A stretch of DNA of 64,000 nucleotides from Meandrina meandrites (Eukaryota; Cnidaria; Anthozoa; Scleractinia; Meandrinidae), in assembly GCA_963693305.1 (NCBI GenBank), contig OY855915.1:6996607-7060606 (forward strand). Reading direction: 5' to 3'. Each line of letters opens with the position of its first letter. Position 1 is the first letter of the stretch. Under the pieces are notes generated by a model. That model saw nothing but the letters and a program-made list of their open reading frames with translations. It was not told where the DNA came from and made no database searches. A program made the translations under genes and the position numbers. This document shows, piece by piece, positions 61,439-64,000 of this stretch.

Positions 61439-62163
61439 CAATGGCGCGTATAGAAGACATATAGAGAAACATTACGTCGGCTTCGATTTACTGCAAAATA
61501 TAAAAATTACTCTAAATGATTCAATAAAAATTAAGATGAAATGTTGATTGAGTCTTGTGTCAAGTTTATTCGCCGCCCCGAGCCCTTTAAAGCGTTATTT
61601 TGCGAGATCATTTAGCGACCGGTATACTGTTTTGAATTTCCGAAATTTAACCTTGCGTGACAGGAAGATAGTGACCGCGACAAAGTTGTACTGGTTGAAA
61701 AAAGGTGTCCTCTTTAAACATTTTAAGTTAAAGCGCATATATACGAGCTCACGAGCGAAGAGAAAGCGCTTTCATCGCAAAAGTCATTTGCAGCGGCCAT
61801 GTTGGTGTACCATAGTTGTCAAAGTTGTACACCAATATGGCGTCTCCATACAAAGCTCTATAAAGCTGCGTGAAACGTTTTGGCAAATAACTACTCAGAA
61901 ACGGTGAACCACAGAGACCTAAGACTTGGGGAAGTTTTTTGAATGTTCGTCTGTTATAACACTTCATTTTCTTGGCTTCTTTCATTGAACGGTTTCTAAT
62001 TTACTCTTTTAATGGCTTGACAATGAAAGCCAGCAATTATTTTGGATTGCGTGACAAAATTTTCCCGCGAAATTAGCGCGCGCAAGTGCTCATTGGGATA
62101 ACAAACACTTCAGGCCGTGTGTACGTGATTTCACTCTAATATTCGCTAAAACTTAAAGAAATT

Positions 62164-64000
62164 ATGGCCGTCTTCGATGAACATTGGCTGAAGACCAAAG
62201 CAAGCATAACAAAAAGAGGCATTTTCATGTTAAACAACGACCTACTAAGCGATGTAAGCCTTGTTGTTCGAGCCTCGAGTGACGAAGGTGAGCCTAAAGC
62301 GAAGCAAACCAAGATGGCGATTCCTGCTCACAAGTTTGTGTTGTCGATGTGTAGTCCTGTGTTTTTCGCCATGTTTTGTGGGAAGTTGGCCATGGGATCA
62401 AAATCTGTTGATCTGCCAGACTGCGAGTATAAGGGAGTGCTGGAAATGCTGCGATACATGTACAGCGGGGAGGCGAAATTAAACGAAAGCAATGTGATGC
62501 AAGTGTTGTATGTGGCAAAGAAATACATCGTTAAGTCACTCGCTGATAAATGCATTCAGTTTCTGCAAAGTGAATTGGATCCAGGAAACGTGTTTTGTGT
62601 TCTGCAACATGCTCAGCAATATGATGAAAAGATTCTCGTGGATCAATGCTGGGAAGTGATTGACAGAGAACACTCTAAATGGGAAATTCTTATTTTGAGG
62701 GGAAATTCCTTGAAACAAATCCCAAATTAAGGACTTTTTTTTTCTTAAATTAAAGATCTTATTTTAAGAGAAATTTCTTACTTTAAGAGTTAGTTTTTAA
62801 TTTAAGAAATCGATCTTTAGTTCCAGTTGGCTAGTATAAATTCTTAATTTAAGATGAAACTTTCTTACTTTAAGAAAATTTTACTTCTTAAAATGAAGGT
62901 TTCTCGACTGTTAATTTAAGAAAACAGATACTTCATTTGAGAAATATTCTTTTTTTATTCAAATATTGATTTCTTTTTGAGAATACTGCAAATAAAGGAA
63001 AAAAGGTCTTAATTCCAGCACACGAAGCTCTTGCTTTCAGCACTTGTAACTTGCACCTTTGCTTGTAACTTGTACATGACGATGTGGAAGAGTGGCAAGA
63101 ATTGGTGGAAGGCAAGGGCGACAACGACGGTGTTGAGTTGGAATATGGAACAGAACCAGAAGCCGTGGACATATTTCCCCCCACGTGCCCTCGAAGGGAA
63201 GATCTAGACAGCAGAGCGGTAACGAGTCCGCAAAAGCCCTTCAAATTGCCTGGGAAAGAGTGTTGTTATCCACCGAAGAGGCAGTTAGGAACGAAGGCGA
63301 AGCCGGTGCGACGATCGAGGTAGAAGTCGAAGTTGAAGCCGGGGACTGACGGTCGACGTAGAACTCGAAGTTGACGAGCTGCTGTGAGAGCCGAACGGCG
63401 AAGTAGTCGGCGGAGTCAACGTGAACATGCTGTTGCTCGTTGTACGCATGATGAACAAACGCTGCTAGAAATGTGTTAAAGTAGAGAAGCCACCAAGCCG
63501 TTGAAAAACGAAGAAAGAGGCGACGCCAGCTGATCGAAAAGATGACCGCTTCGACGAGTGCTAAAACGCTACACAAACGAAGCTGCAACGAACCATGTGA
63601 GCCTGCACTTTGACAGGTGACCGCTGGCCAAAAGCGCCCGCTAAGTCGTGGCAGTTTAACTTTGTAAATGTCATTTACTAAATTTAAATTAAGATTTCTT
63701 GTTTTGCTGTATTTTTTTAAATTCAGAATTTTTTTTCTTCGTTTTTCTAAAGATGATGTTCTTAAAATAAGCTTTTTTAATGGCTTATTTTAAGAACCTC
63801 ACCTTCCTTAAAATCAATACTTGAAAGTAAGTAGACATCCTTTTAAATCAAGAACAGATACCTCAATTTAAGAAAACCTTCTTGCAATAAGAAATCACCT
63901 TAATTTGGTTTAAGAAGATATTTCTTAATTTCAAAATACAGGTTTAAGAGTGGAAACTGTAGAAGCTCTGAAATCAGAGGGATTCCTGACAATTGAGAGA
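62164..64000 (+). pseudogene. BTBD6-like paralogue split by a transposon
   Basis: The frame from the ATG at 62164 gives 169 residues nearly identical to the intact gene at 54529 (SSDEGEPKAKQTKMAIPAHK, SPVFFAMFCGK, HAQQYDEKIL), then breaks after VIDRE. Immediately past the inserted element, from 63953, the family sequence resumes as ETVEALKSEGFLTIER and runs off the window edge. The uninterrupted parts have no stop or frameshift, so the insertion looks recent. As it stands the reading frame ends at 62730 inside the element, leaving a BTB domain and part of the BACK region with 19 foreign residues. Whether the truncated product is made, or the element can be spliced out, cannot be told here. 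Confidence 0.9.
62671..63952. mobile_element. 1,282-bp CACTA-like non-autonomous transposon in a BTB gene
   Basis: The ends CACTCTAAA and TTTAAGAGTG form a short inverted repeat. GAA is duplicated on both sides (62668-62670 and 63953-63955); removing the insert and one GAA restores alignment to the intact paralogue exactly. A 3-bp duplication with a CACT terminus fits the CACTA/EnSpm group (inference). Dense copies of TTAATTTAAGAA-type words lie within about 270 bases of both ends, as subterminal repeats do in that group. A less AT-rich centre (about 63080-63600) has open frames on both strands but no transposase motif. Confidence 0.85.

Overview
The window reads as nuclear DNA from an invertebrate animal, most likely an anthozoan cnidarian of the stony-coral type. 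It is AT-rich, has small phase-matched exons with GT/AG introns, and is crowded with short inverted-repeat (MITE and foldback) elements, microsatellites and GC-tipped repeats. The taxon is inferred from gene content and repeat style; no marker gene settles it.

Layout. From 2.8 to 22.0 kb on the minus strand lies a regucalcin/SMP-30-type gene, from which I could assemble 11 exons (270 residues, in frame throughout). Its last exon(s) lie left of the window or were not found. Its introns hold most of the transposons seen in the first 22 kb: TTAA-flanked elements (one 5.2 kb with about 580-bp inverted arms), hAT-like MITEs with 8-bp target duplications, a TA-flanked MITE, and a foldback carrying a tRNA-like unit. 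A second, stop-containing copy of its first exon sits just upstream at 22.9-23.1 kb. From 24.9 to 29.8 kb (minus) is a complete seven-exon NIMA-related (NEK) kinase, 817 residues, with an unusual internal 13-residue repeat. From 31.0 to 34.4 kb (minus) is a gene joining a von Willebrand factor A domain, which has lost its metal-site residues, to a tyrosinase (type-3 copper) domain and a poly-aspartate tail. Its first exon was not found.

The 35-43 kb stretch is gene-poor and repeat-bearing. At 43.8-44.9 kb (minus) is an intronless class A GPCR of 358 residues. The 45-54 kb stretch again shows only repeats. At 54.5-55.8 kb (plus) is an intact intronless BTB-BACK-PHR (BTBD6-like) gene. At 62.2 kb (plus) a near-identical relative is interrupted after codon 169 by a 1,282-bp DNA transposon that left a 3-bp duplication. 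The coding sequence resumes after the element and runs off the window.

The genes do not form an operon or obvious pathway; they are independent eukaryotic loci. The most unusual items are the vWA-tyrosinase-polyAsp protein, the GPCR with atypical sodium-site and NPxxY residues, the transposon-split BTB paralogue, the regucalcin exon-1 relic, and the tRNA-like unit inside a foldback element.
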